Shown here: positions 8,809 to 19,431 of the stretch, piece by piece | How the letters are laid out: each line of letters opens with the position of its first letter | How positions within the stretch are numbered: the stretch's first letter is position 1 | NCBI GenBank assembly: GCA_965243325.1 | Contig: CBDEUQ010000003.1 | Location: 2,852,001 to 2,916,000, forward strand | DNA length: 64,000 nucleotides | Reading direction: 5' to 3' | Origin: JANQOH01 sp965243325 | GTDB lineage: Bacteria; Pseudomonadota; Alphaproteobacteria; UBA7887 | The notes under the pieces: model-generated | What the model was told of the DNA's origin: nothing | Databases searched by the model: none | The model's input: the letters and a program-made list of their open reading frames with translations, nothing else | Made by a program: the position numbers and the translations under genes

Positions 8809-9975
8809 ATGAGCGAGATCCTGACCAAGGCCGACTTCTATTTCGGCCCCCGCTACCGCAAGTCCCCCTTCTTCGAGTGCACGCGCCGGGCCGGGTGCCG
8901 GGCCTGGGGCATCTACAACCACATGTACATTCCGAACTACTACCACGATCCCCTCGAGGAGTACCGGAGCCTCACCGAGGACGTGACGCTGTGGGATGTC
9001 AGCGTCGAGCGCATCGTCGAGATCACCGGACCCGATGCCTCCGAGTTTACCAACCGGCTGACCCCCCGCGACCTGACCAAATGCGCCGTCGGGCAGGGCA
9101 AGTACGTGCTGATCACCGCCGAGGACGGCGGCATCGTGAACGAGCCGGTCCTGCTGCGCGTGGGCGAGAACCGCTGGTGGCTCGCGCTCTCGGACTCCGA
9201 CGCGGGGCTGTGGGCGCGCGGCTATTCGGCGGGGTGCGGGCTGGACGTCCGTGTCCGCGAGCCCGAGATCTACCCGGTGCAGGTCCAGGGCCCGAAGTCC
9301 ATCGACGTGATGACCGCGCTGTTCGGCGGCGAGGTCGCGAAGATCCGCTACTACTGGACCATGGAGACCGACCTCGACGGCATCCCGGTGGTCATCAGCC
9401 GGACCGGATGGAGCGCCGAGATCGGCTTCGAGATCTACCTCTGCGACCCGAGCCGCGGCGAGGAGCTCTGGAACCGGATCATGGAGGCGGGCGAGCCGCA
9501 CCGCATCCGGCCGATCGCGCCCTCGCAGATCCGCCGCATCGAGGCCGGGATATTCCGCTACGGCGCCGACCTGACGATCGAGAACAACCCGTACGAGATC
9601 ACAGGCCTCGAACGGATGGTGGAAGACCAGGACGCGGACTATATCGGCAAGCGGGCGCTGATGCGGATCAGGGCGGAAGGGGTGAGCCGGAAGCTGGTCG
9701 GCGTCGTGCTCGACGGCGAAGACAGACTCCCGGGACGCCCCGATGTCGCGCCCGTGTACCGCGACGGCGAGGAGATCGGGAAGGTCACCGTACTCGTCTG
9801 GTCGCCCCGCATGCAACGGAACATCGGCTACGTGTGGGTGCCGATCGGGCTGGCGGCGCCGGGCAACGCGCTCGAGGTCACGACGCTCGACGGCACGGCC
9901 CCGGGCAGGACCGCCGCCGTGCCGTTCTTCGATCCCGGGAAATCGGTCCCCGCCCGGAACCTTGCGGCCGGTTGA
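8809..9975 (+). CDS. GcvT-family methyltransferase, DmdA-like
   Basis: 388 residues, preceded by a good GGGAGG ribosome site. A single GCV_T domain plus C-terminal barrel, without the FAD part. Several stretches (YNHMYIPNYY, LTPRDLTKCAVGQGKYV, PVQVQGPKSIDVM, ISRTGWSAEIGFEIYL) resemble dimethylsulfoniopropionate demethylase DmdA more than glycine-cleavage GcvT, for example TPRDL followed by an Asn-Glu-Pro loop (GGIVNEPVLL). DmdA moves a methyl group from a sulfonium substrate to tetrahydrofolate. The resemblance comes from reading motifs, not an alignment, and many DmdA relatives act on other methylated compounds. Fifty-four bases downstream of the FAD/GcvT oxidoreductase, so probably co-transcribed. 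Confidence 0.72.
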   Translation: MSEILTKADFYFGPRYRKSPFFECTRRAGCRAWGIYNHMYIPNYYHDPLEEYRSLTEDVTLWDVSVERIVEITGPDASEFTNRLTPRDLTKCAVGQGKYVLITAEDGGIVNEPVLLRVGENRWWLALSDSDAGLWARGYSAGCGLDVRVREPEIYPVQVQGPKSIDVMTALFGGEVAKIRYYWTMETDLDGIPVVISRTGWSAEIGFEIYLCDPSRGEELWNRIMEAGEPHRIRPIAPSQIRRIEAGIFRYGADLTIENNPYEITGLERMVEDQDADYIGKRALMRIRAEGVSRKLVGVVLDGEDRLPGRPDVAPVYRDGEEIGKVTVLVWSPRMQRNIGYVWVPIGLAAPGNALEVTTLDGTAPGRTAAVPFFDPGKSVPARNLAAG

Positions 9976-10089
9976 GCGGGAGGAAGTTCACGGGCACGGC
10001 GGCGCGGGCTATACCCCAAGCTCCGGGATACGCGCGGGCTCCCGGCCGCCGCCTTCGGAGCCCGGACGACCGGCGAGCGGAGACGGCGA

Positions 10090-11079
10090 TTGTCGAAGGC
10101 CCAGGTGATTCACGAGCTCGGCCCTCCCGAGGCGATGCGCTGGGAGGACTGGCCCGTGCCCGACCCGGCGCCCGGAGAGGTCCGGCTGCGGCACACGGCG
10201 GTCGGCGTCAACTACGCCGACACCTACCACCGCGGCGGGATTTCCCATCCGTGGCCCGTGCCGCCCTGCCCGGTCGTCATCGGTTTCGAGGGTGTCGGCA
10301 TCGTCGAGGGCGTGGGCGAGGGCGTTGCCGAATTCAGGACCGGCGACCGCGCCGCCTACGGAATCCCGCCGCTGGGAAGCTATGCCGAGGTGCGGAACTA
10401 TCCGGCGGACAAGCTCCTTCACCTGCCGGACGGGTTGCGCGACCGGGATGTCGCCGCGCTGCTCATGAAGGGCATGACGGCGCACTATCTGCTGCACCGC
10501 ACCTACGCGGTCCGCCCCGGCGACACTATCGTCGTTCATGCCGCCGCGGGAGGCATGGGGCTGATCCTCTGCCAGTGGGCGCGGGCGCTCGGCGCCCGGA
10601 TCGTCGGCACCGTGAGCACGGAGGAGAAAGCCGCGGCGGCGGCGCGGGCGGGGTGCCAGTTCCCCGTTGTTCGCGGCAGGGAGAGCTTCGTGGACAGGGT
10701 GCGCGAGGTCACCGGCGGCGAAGGCGCGGCGGTCGTCTACGAGGCCATCGGCAAGGACACGCTGCAGCAGTCGCTGGACTGCCTGCGCCCGCTGGGCGTC
10801 TGCGCCGCCTACGGGCACGTATCCGGGCCTCCCCCGCCCATCGATATCGTGCAGGACCTGGGCCGCCGCGGCTCGCTGTTCATCACCCGCCCGGCGATCA
10901 TGCACTACGTCGCCGCTCGCGCCGACCTGGAGCGGACGGCCGATGGCGTGTTTCGCGCCATCGCAGACGGCGTGATCGACGCCAACGTCAACTACGAGTA
11001 CCGGCTGAAGGACGCCGTCGAGGCTCACAGGGCGATCGAAAGCGGCACGACGGTCGGGGCGACGGTGCTGATTCCCTGA
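10090..11079 (+). CDS. Zinc-independent MDR oxidoreductase (quinone oxidoreductase type)
   Basis: 329-residue medium-chain reductase/dehydrogenase of the QOR type. The N-terminal GroES-like domain lacks the catalytic zinc Cys of alcohol dehydrogenases. The nucleotide-binding loop is VHAAAGGMGLILCQWA (about residues 153-168), the AAxGGxG form of NADPH-dependent quinone oxidoreductases. Start is a TTG (10090) with GGAG about ten bases upstream; no better start lies nearby. It is the third gene of the demethylation block, 114 bases after the DmdA-like gene. Acryloyl-CoA reductases (AcuI) are distant members of the same superfamily, but this sequence looks QOR-like, so a DMSP role is only a thought. 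Confidence 0.82.
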   Translation: MSKAQVIHELGPPEAMRWEDWPVPDPAPGEVRLRHTAVGVNYADTYHRGGISHPWPVPPCPVVIGFEGVGIVEGVGEGVAEFRTGDRAAYGIPPLGSYAEVRNYPADKLLHLPDGLRDRDVAALLMKGMTAHYLLHRTYAVRPGDTIVVHAAAGGMGLILCQWARALGARIVGTVSTEEKAAAAARAGCQFPVVRGRESFVDRVREVTGGEGAAVVYEAIGKDTLQQSLDCLRPLGVCAAYGHVSGPPPPIDIVQDLGRRGSLFITRPAIMHYVAARADLERTADGVFRAIADGVIDANVNYEYRLKDAVEAHRAIESGTTVGATVLIP

Positions 11080-11113
11080 GAGTCCGCCCCGCCCGGACCG
11101 GAACGAACGCGAC

Positions 11114-11250
11114 ACGGCGAGCATCACCGTTCGCAATCTCGACGACGACGTGAAGACCCGGCTTCACGCGCGGGCGGCGGGCAACGGCCGTTCGCTGGAA
11201 GAGGAGGCGCGGTCGATCCTGCGCGACGCGGCCCACGGGCCGCGCCGCGT
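11114..11250 (+). pseudogene. Remnant of a FitA-like ribbon-helix-helix antitoxin
   Basis: The frame from 11114 reads TASITVRNLDDDVKTRLHAR and then RSLEEEARSILRDAA, an almost textbook FitA/VapB-type ribbon-helix-helix antitoxin N-terminus. The position where the ATG is expected is ACG (11114-11116), no other in-frame start precedes the conserved part, and after about 45 residues the frame turns to Arg-rich nonsense as it enters the convergent dioxygenase gene. No toxin gene follows. The simplest reading is a decayed toxin-antitoxin module. Translation from ACG cannot be excluded. Confidence 0.7.
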
Positions 11251-11876
11251 CAGACGACGATGTCGACCGTGGCTTCGGCGCCGCCTCCCGGGTCGACGAG
11301 GCGCATGGATACCGCAAGCGCCTGCTCCTCGGTCATCCGCCTGAACAGAAAGTCGCGCGGGTTCTGCGGGTGGTCGGCCAGATAGAGCTGGGTGGTGAGC
11401 AGCTCGCGGCCGCGCTCGAGGACCTTGACATGGATGTGCGGCGTCCGGCCGGGATACGGCACCGGCACGATGGTGCGGAACCGGTAGCGCCCGCCGTCGT
11501 CGGCGATGTCGTGGCCGAAGCCCTGGAACCCCCCGTCGCGGGCGATGTCGCGGCGGTCGCCCGGATGCAGGTACCTCCCGTTCGCGTCGCACTGCCAGAT
11601 CTCGATCCTGGCGCCCGCGACGGGGTCGCCGTTCCGGTCGGCGATCCGGCCCTTGAGCGTGAGCGCGTCGCCGGCCGCCCGCCCGGCCGCGCCGGCGACC
11701 GCGAGGAGGTCGTTGTCGACGTCGGCCAGCCGCATCGCGGGGGCGGGGTAGAACGGCCCCTCCATCGTCCTCGGGGTCGCCAGCGCGGCCGTCGCCCCGC
11801 GGAGCGGAAGCGTTCCCGCGGTCGCCGCCGCGAGGCCCGCGAGGAAGGCCCGCCGGCCGTTGGCGCGGGCGCTCAC
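11250..11876 (-). CDS. Tat-exported intradiol ring-cleavage dioxygenase
   Basis: 208 residues starting at GTG 11874-11876 with a very strong GGGGGAGG ribosome site. A twin-arginine signal (NGRRAFLAGLAAATAGTLPL) is followed by a protocatechuate 3,4-dioxygenase/hydroxyquinol dioxygenase-like domain: EGPFYPAP, RIEIWQCDANGRYLHPGD (a Tyr ligand region) and YPGRTPHIHVKV (two His ligands). These non-heme Fe(III) enzymes split catechol-type rings between the hydroxyls. Exported intradiol dioxygenase homologues are common and mostly of unknown substrate; the short length lacks the linker helices of cytoplasmic catechol dioxygenases. It converges on the antitoxin remnant. Confidence 0.85.
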   Translation of the reverse strand: MSARANGRRAFLAGLAAATAGTLPLRGATAALATPRTMEGPFYPAPAMRLADVDNDLLAVAGAAGRAAGDALTLKGRIADRNGDPVAGARIEIWQCDANGRYLHPGDRRDIARDGGFQGFGHDIADDGGRYRFRTIVPVPYPGRTPHIHVKVLERGRELLTTQLYLADHPQNPRDFLFRRMTEEQALAVSMRLVDPGGGAEATVDIVV

Positions 11877-12196
11877 GGACGCCTCCCCCGCGGCGGGCCA
11901 GACGACCGTCTCTCCGTCGGGCGTTCGGAGCATGGCATCGGCGAAGTCCTCCAATTCAGGGACTGGGGCACCGTGTCCCGGCCAGCGGCGCCCGGAACTG
12001 CCGGACGATTTTGGGCGATGCGCACCGCAATTGTCGAGGGCGGAGCGGGCTACCGCACGCATCTTGTTGTGGCCTGGGCTCCACGGCGCTCCCTTCGCTC
12101 GGCCGAGACGGCACCGCGGTTCGTCGAAGAGGATTGCGGATTTCCCCGTGCCGGAAACGCAACCGGAGACACGACCGAAACCCCGGGGTTGCCGGC
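11877..12196. other. Non-coding stretch between dioxygenase and tRNA-Lys
   Basis: About 320 bases with no credible gene on either strand; open frames here lack family resemblance or ribosome sites. It should hold the promoter of the dioxygenase. A 12-base palindrome AACCCCGGGGTT sits close to the tRNA 3' side (about 12180-12191) but has no T-run and is not a convincing terminator. Confidence 0.5.
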
Positions 12197-12272
12197 TGGT
12201 GAGCCCGCCAGGGATCGAACCTGGGACACCCTGATTAAAAGTCAGGTGCTCTACCGACTGAGCTACGGGCCC
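12197..12272 (-). tRNA. tRNA-Lys (anticodon TTT), CCA encoded
   Basis: On the minus strand a 76-nt cloverleaf begins GGGCCCGTAGCTCAGTCGG and ends CGGGCTCACCA. Acceptor GGGCCCG pairs with CGGGCTC (one G-T), the anticodon stem CCTGA/TCAGG encloses CTTTTAA with anticodon TTT, and the T arm is CCAGG-TTCGATC-CCTGG. It lies 42 bases beyond the tgt stop in the same direction. Confidence 0.97.
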
Positions 12273-12314
12273 CCCGCCGAGTGCGCGGACCTTAGGCGGT
12301 CGGCACTCCGGCGG

Positions 12315-13433
12315 TCAACGGTCGCCCCTGTCCCGTTCCTCCTCGAAGGCGGCCGCGAACGCGTTCAGCCGGCCCGCCTTGACCGCTTCTCGAAGCCGCG
12401 CCATCAGCCCTTGGTAATAGTGCAGGTTGTGCATGGTCACCAACACCGCGCCGAGTATCTCGCCCGACCGCACCAGGTGGTGAATGTACGCGCGGCTGTG
12501 GCCAAGGCACGCCGGGCAAGCGCACGCCGGGTCCAGCGGCTCGCGGTCGGCGGCGTGACGGGCGTTGCGGACGTTCACCTTGCCGCGGCTGGTGAATGCC
12601 TGGCCGTTGCGGCCCGAGCGGGTCGGCAGCACGCAGTCGAACATGTCGATTCCGACGCCGACGGCAGCGACGAGATCTTCCGGCCGCCCGACTCCCATGA
12701 GATAGCGCGGCCGCTCGGCCGGCAACGCGGCGGCGGCAAGCGCGGCGGTTTCGATCATCGTCTGCGGCCCCTCGCCCACCGCCAGACCGCCGATCGCATA
12801 GCCGTCGAAACCGAGCGCGACGAGCCGCTCTGCCGATTCCCGCCGGAGGTCGCCGAACGTGGAGCCCTGAACGATTCCGAACAGACCGTAGCCCGGACGG
12901 GGCTCGAACGCCGCCCGGGACCGTTCGGCCCAGCGCAGGGAGAGCCGCATCGATGCGCACGCGTCGGGCTTCGACACGGGAAACGGCGTGCACTCGTCGA
13001 GCACCATGGTCACCGTCGCGTCGAGCGCGCGCTGGATCGCGACGCTCGATTCCGGAGTCAGGCGGCAGGCGCTGCCGTCCAGATGCGAACGGAACGTCAC
13101 GCCGTCCTCGTCGAGCGTCCGCAGCTTGGCGAGCGACATGACCTGGAAGCCGCCCGAATCCGTCAGTATCGGCCCGGGCCAGGCCATGAAGCGGCGCAGG
13201 CCGCCGAGTTCGGCGATGCGCTCGGCGCCGGGCCGCAGCATGAGGTGATAGGTGTTCGCGAGCACCATGTCGGCGCCCGAGGCTGCGACCATTTCCGGCG
13301 TCATGGCCTTGACCGTCGCCGCCGTGCCGACGGGCATGAAGGCGGGCGTCTCCACCGTGCCGTGCGCCGTCGTCAGCCGGCCGGTCCGGGCGGCTCCGTC
13401 GGTCGCAAAGACCTCGAAGCCGAGCGCCGTCAC
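12315..13433 (-). CDS. tgt: Queuine tRNA-ribosyltransferase
   Basis: 372 residues from GTG 13431-13433, which overlaps the queA stop (GTGA). Exchanges guanine for the queuosine precursor preQ1 at position 34 of GUN tRNAs. Seen: the nucleophile/base motif TDSGGFQVMS, the FDCVLPTRSGRNGQAF motif, and the zinc site CACPACLGHS plus a following His. Full family length. The gene is last in a gyrA-coaD-ppi-queA-tgt run and is coupled to queA, whose product works later in the same modification. Confidence 0.96.
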   Translation of the reverse strand: MTALGFEVFATDGAARTGRLTTAHGTVETPAFMPVGTAATVKAMTPEMVAASGADMVLANTYHLMLRPGAERIAELGGLRRFMAWPGPILTDSGGFQVMSLAKLRTLDEDGVTFRSHLDGSACRLTPESSVAIQRALDATVTMVLDECTPFPVSKPDACASMRLSLRWAERSRAAFEPRPGYGLFGIVQGSTFGDLRRESAERLVALGFDGYAIGGLAVGEGPQTMIETAALAAAALPAERPRYLMGVGRPEDLVAAVGVGIDMFDCVLPTRSGRNGQAFTSRGKVNVRNARHAADREPLDPACACPACLGHSRAYIHHLVRSGEILGAVLVTMHNLHYYQGLMARLREAVKAGRLNAFAAAFEEERDRGDR

Positions 13434-14464
13434 CGCTCCGCCTGCCACAACAGGCAGGCGTCGCCGTAGGAATAGAAGCGGTAACCCGCCGCGACCGCGT
13501 GCGCGTAGGCGTCGTGCATGCGCCGCATGCCGGCAAACGCGCAGACGAGCATGAACAGGCTCGAGCGCGGCAGATGGAAATTCGTCAGCAGCGCGTCTAT
13601 GGCGCGGAACCGGTAGCCGGGCGAGATGAACAGATCGGTTTCGCCGGAGAACGGACGGATCGCGCCGTTGCGCGCCGCCGTCTCCAGCAGCCGCGCCGCG
13701 GTCGTTCCCACCGCGACGACGCGACCGCCGGCGGCGCGCGTGCGGGCCGCGGCGTCGGCGACGGCCGCGCTCACCTCGCCCCACTCGGCGTGCATGCGGT
13801 GGTCGCGCGTATCCTCAACGCGGACGGGTCGAAACGTGCCGGCGCCGACATGCAGCGTGATCGCGGTGACTGCGATGCCGGCCTTGCCAAGCCGTTCCAG
13901 CAGGCAGGACGTGAAGTGGAGCCCCGCGGTGGGCGCCGCGACCGCGCCCGGGCGGCGCGCGAACAGGGTCTGGTAATCGCGCGCGTCGCGGCGGTCGGGT
14001 CCGTGCGCGCGCTTGATGTACGGCGGCAGGGGGGACGCGCCGTGGGCGGCCAATGCGGCTTCGAAAGCGGCGTCTTCGAGGCCGAAGTCGAGGGTGACCT
14101 CGCCGCGTTCGCCCACCGCCGCGACGGTGGCTTCGAACCCGTCGCCGAAGGTGATCGTCTGTCCGGCCTTCAGACGTCGGGCCGGGCGGGCGAAGGCACG
14201 CCATCGACCGTCGGCCAGGCGCCGGTGCAGCGTCGCCTCGATCCGCGCACGTCCCCGGTGGCCGGACAGCCTTGCAGGGATAACCCGGGTATCGTTGACG
14301 ACCAGCAGGTCGCCGGAGCGAAGCTCGCCGGGCAGGTCGCGCACCTGCCGGTCCCGCAGACCGCCGGGCGAAACGCAGAGCATGCGCGCCGCGTCGCGTG
14401 GTACGGCGGGCCGCCGCGCGATTCGCTCGTCGGGCAGCGCGAAATCGAACAGCGCTACCCGCAT
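13430..14464 (-). CDS. queA: S-adenosylmethionine:tRNA ribosyltransferase-isomerase
   Basis: 344 residues. Builds epoxyqueuosine on tRNA by adding the ribosyl part of S-adenosylmethionine to preQ1. The N-terminus (FDFALPDERIARRPA), LVVNDTRVIPARL and the TAGLHFT and NFHLPRSSLFMLVCAF motifs are all typical, and the length is standard. The start follows the peptidyl-prolyl isomerase stop by 19 bases, and the stop overlaps tgt by four bases. Confidence 0.97.
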   Translation of the reverse strand: MRVALFDFALPDERIARRPAVPRDAARMLCVSPGGLRDRQVRDLPGELRSGDLLVVNDTRVIPARLSGHRGRARIEATLHRRLADGRWRAFARPARRLKAGQTITFGDGFEATVAAVGERGEVTLDFGLEDAAFEAALAAHGASPLPPYIKRAHGPDRRDARDYQTLFARRPGAVAAPTAGLHFTSCLLERLGKAGIAVTAITLHVGAGTFRPVRVEDTRDHRMHAEWGEVSAAVADAAARTRAAGGRVVAVGTTAARLLETAARNGAIRPFSGETDLFISPGYRFRAIDALLTNFHLPRSSLFMLVCAFAGMRRMHDAYAHAVAAGYRFYSYGDACLLWQAER

Positions 14465-14483
14465 CGTGCGAGCAGCGCCGGCG

Positions 14484-15023
14484 CTACTCGGCGTCCGCCG
14501 CGACCTGCATGCGAACGATCGTGTCCGGGTCGACCACCGGTTCGCCGCGCTTGATCATGTCGACGAACTCCATGCCCGACGAAACCTGCCCCCAGATCGT
14601 GTACTGGCCGTCGAGGAACGGGGCGGGCCGGAAGCAGATGAAGAACTGGCTGTCCGCGCTGTCCGGGTGCCGCGCCCGCGCCATGGAGACCGTGCCCCGC
14701 AAATGTCCCGCCACGTCCGCCGGGGAGAATTCGGCGGGAATGTTCGTGCCCGAGCCGCCGGTACCGTCGCCGCGCGGGTCGCCGCCTTGAGCCATGAAAC
14801 CGTCGATGACCCGGTGAAAAGCCAATCCGTCGTAGAAGCCCTGGCGCACGAGCTCCTTGATCCGCGCGACGTGCTTCGGTGCGAGATCGGGTCGGAGATC
14901 GATAACGACCCGGCCGTGCTCCAGATCCATGTACAGCGTGTTCTCCGGGTCCGCCGCTCGCGCGTTCGTTTGTGTCATCGCTAGTCCCGCCAAGGCCAGT
15001 GTGGTCAGAAGAAATCTCCGCAT
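14484..15023 (-). CDS. Exported cyclophilin-type peptidyl-prolyl isomerase
   Basis: 179 residues with a Sec signal peptide (MRRFLLTTLALAGLAMTQTNARA). The cyclophilin core is complete: GFYDGLAFHRVIDGFMAQGG with the catalytic Arg, SADSQFFICF, and GQYTIWGQVSSGMEFVD. The protein should catalyse proline isomerisation in the periplasm. In alphaproteobacteria one or two such genes sit between coaD and queA; here there is one. It lies 17 bases after coaD. Confidence 0.93.
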   Translation of the reverse strand: MRRFLLTTLALAGLAMTQTNARAADPENTLYMDLEHGRVVIDLRPDLAPKHVARIKELVRQGFYDGLAFHRVIDGFMAQGGDPRGDGTGGSGTNIPAEFSPADVAGHLRGTVSMARARHPDSADSQFFICFRPAPFLDGQYTIWGQVSSGMEFVDMIKRGEPVVDPDTIVRMQVAADAE

Positions 15024-15040
15024 CGCCCTCAACTTCCTCT

Positions 15041-15565
15041 CTATTCCGCCGCCGCCGATGTCCCGGACACGTGCTCTTCCAGACGCCGGGCCACGTTGTC
15101 CGGCACGAAAGGCGTCACGTCGCCGCCGAGCAGGAATATCTCCTTGACCAGACGCGAGGCGATGAACTGTATGCCTTCCGAGGCCATGAGGAACACCGTT
15201 TCGACCTCCGGTTCGAGTCGGGCGTTCATGCCGGCCATCTGGAACTCGTACTCGAAGTCGGACACCGCGCGCAGCCCGCGGACGATGACGGTCGCGTTTT
15301 CCGACACCGTGAAATGCATCAGGAGATTGCGGAACGGCTTTACGATGATCCGCTCCGCCGCCGCCGCGCCGCAAGCGGACAGCATCGCCTCCTCGACCAT
15401 CCCGACCCGCTCGTCGACCGTGAACATGGGTCCCTTGCCGGCGTTCCCGGCAACGCCGATCACCAGCCGGTCCACCACGCGCAAGGCGCGCCGCGCAATG
15501 TCCACGTGGCCTACGGTCGGTGGGTCGAACGTGCCCGGATAGACCCCGATCCGGCTTTCGGCCAT
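15041..15565 (-). CDS. coaD: Pantetheine-phosphate adenylyltransferase
   Basis: 174 residues. Transfers AMP to 4'-phosphopantetheine, the penultimate step of coenzyme A synthesis. Seen: the nucleotidyltransferase motif YPGTFDPPTVGHVDIARR, the VRGLRAVSDFEYEFQM substrate loop and SRLVKEIFLLGGDVTPFVP. ATG chosen because YPGTFDP must start near residue 9. Second gene of the gyrA operon, about 84 bases after gyrA. Confidence 0.97.
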   Translation of the reverse strand: MAESRIGVYPGTFDPPTVGHVDIARRALRVVDRLVIGVAGNAGKGPMFTVDERVGMVEEAMLSACGAAAAERIIVKPFRNLLMHFTVSENATVIVRGLRAVSDFEYEFQMAGMNARLEPEVETVFLMASEGIQFIASRLVKEIFLLGGDVTPFVPDNVARRLEEHVSGTSAAAE

Positions 15566-15649
15566 GCCCGTTCCCCTCGCCTCGCGCCGCGCGGCGGCAG
15601 CGCCCGCGCTCTTATAGCTCATGCCGGGCCGCGGGAGTCCAGCGCCGGG

Positions 15650-18337
<2,688 letters not shown>

Positions 18338-18510
18338 CAAGCCGTGTTCGATGCGCCGGGCGCGGGATCGCCGGGCAGCGCCCGCTTCCGGCGGGAAAGG
18401 CCATGCGGCCCGTCCGCTCGGCGACAGGCCGCTGCATAGCGAATCCCGTGCCGTTTGGCCATCGCGGCGTCGCCTCTGGTAGGCTTGCGCAAAACGGACG
18501 GGGCAAGCCG

Positions 18511-19407
18511 ATGACGGACAAGAGCAGCGACGGGATAGCCTTCGTCGAAGGCTGCTACGTCCCCGTCGCCGAGGCGCGCATTCCGCTGCTGGATTGGGGC
18601 TTCCTGCGTTCGGACGCCAACCAGGACACGGTGACGGTGTGGGACGGCGCGTTCTTTCGCCTTGACGATCACTTGCAGCGCTTCGCGCGCAACATCGCCA
18701 ACCTGCGCATGGTCTGCCCCTACGGCGCCGACGAACGCCGCGACATCGTCTTCGAATGCGTCCGTCGAAGCGGCCTGCGGCAAGCCTACGTACAGATGAT
18801 CATGACCCGCGGCCGGCCGCCGTCCGGCTCGCGCGATCCGCGGCGCTGCGCCAACGCGTTCTACGTTTTCTGCATTCCCTACGTCTGGATCGCGTCGCCG
18901 GAGACGAAAGCGCGGGGTCTGCATCTCCACGTCAGCGAGCGCTGGCGGGTTCCTCCCGAATCGGTCGACCCGACGCTGAAGCACTACCACTGGCTGGAGT
19001 TCGAGATGGGGTTGTTCGACGCGTACGACCGCGGAGCGGAGACCGTCGTGTTGAGCGACCGCCACGGCTGCGTCACCGAAGGGCCCGGTTTCAACCTGTT
19101 TCTCGTCGAAGACGGCCGGCTGCACACCCCGGGCGCCGGAGTCCTCGACGGCATGACCCGGCGCACCGTCTTCGAATTGTGCGACGAGGCCGGTATCGCG
19201 TACAGCCTCGAAAGCATCGCGAAGGGCCGCCTCGCCGGCGCCGACGAGGTGTTTCTGTCGAGCTCGGCCGGCGGCGTCATCCCGGTCACCGCGATCGACG
19301 GAACGCCGGTCGGCGACGGGAGCCCCGGGCCGCTGAGCCGGCGTCTCGATTCGCTTTACTGGTCCAGACGGGCGGCGGGCTGGCACGCGACGCCGGTCGA
19401 TTACTGA
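18511..19407 (+). CDS. Class IV PLP aminotransferase, (R)-selective amine transaminase-like
   Basis: 298-residue fold-type IV PLP enzyme. Key features match (R)-amine:pyruvate transaminases: GFLRSDANQDTVTVWDG followed by FFRLDDHLQRF, the PLP lysine in TLKHYHW (K157), TEGPGFNLFLV, VLDGMTRR and SSAGGVIPVTAIDG, and a C-terminus ending TPVDY. Branched-chain and D-amino-acid transaminases share the fold but differ in the first of these motifs. The true donor is unknown; D-amino acids are possible. It starts a plus-strand pair with the dehalogenase, 24 bases downstream, and diverges from gyrA. Confidence 0.82.
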   Translation: MTDKSSDGIAFVEGCYVPVAEARIPLLDWGFLRSDANQDTVTVWDGAFFRLDDHLQRFARNIANLRMVCPYGADERRDIVFECVRRSGLRQAYVQMIMTRGRPPSGSRDPRRCANAFYVFCIPYVWIASPETKARGLHLHVSERWRVPPESVDPTLKHYHWLEFEMGLFDAYDRGAETVVLSDRHGCVTEGPGFNLFLVEDGRLHTPGAGVLDGMTRRTVFELCDEAGIAYSLESIAKGRLAGADEVFLSSSAGGVIPVTAIDGTPVGDGSPGPLSRRLDSLYWSRRAAGWHATPVDY

Positions 19408-19431
19408 GCTCGCGGCGCGCTCGCGGGCCCC

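Noticed and set aside
10090..11079. Calling the MDR gene acuI (acryloyl-CoA reductase)
   Set aside because: The nucleotide loop and length look like QOR-type quinone oxidoreductase; evidence for acryloyl-CoA is only neighbourhood.
11860..12234. Plus-strand open frame ending in SPPGIEPGTP
   Set aside because: This is the well-known false protein made by translating the antisense strand of a tRNA; it overlaps tRNA-Lys.
12190..12300. Integration site (attB) at tRNA-Lys
   Set aside because: No integrase or repeat of the tRNA 3' end lies nearby.
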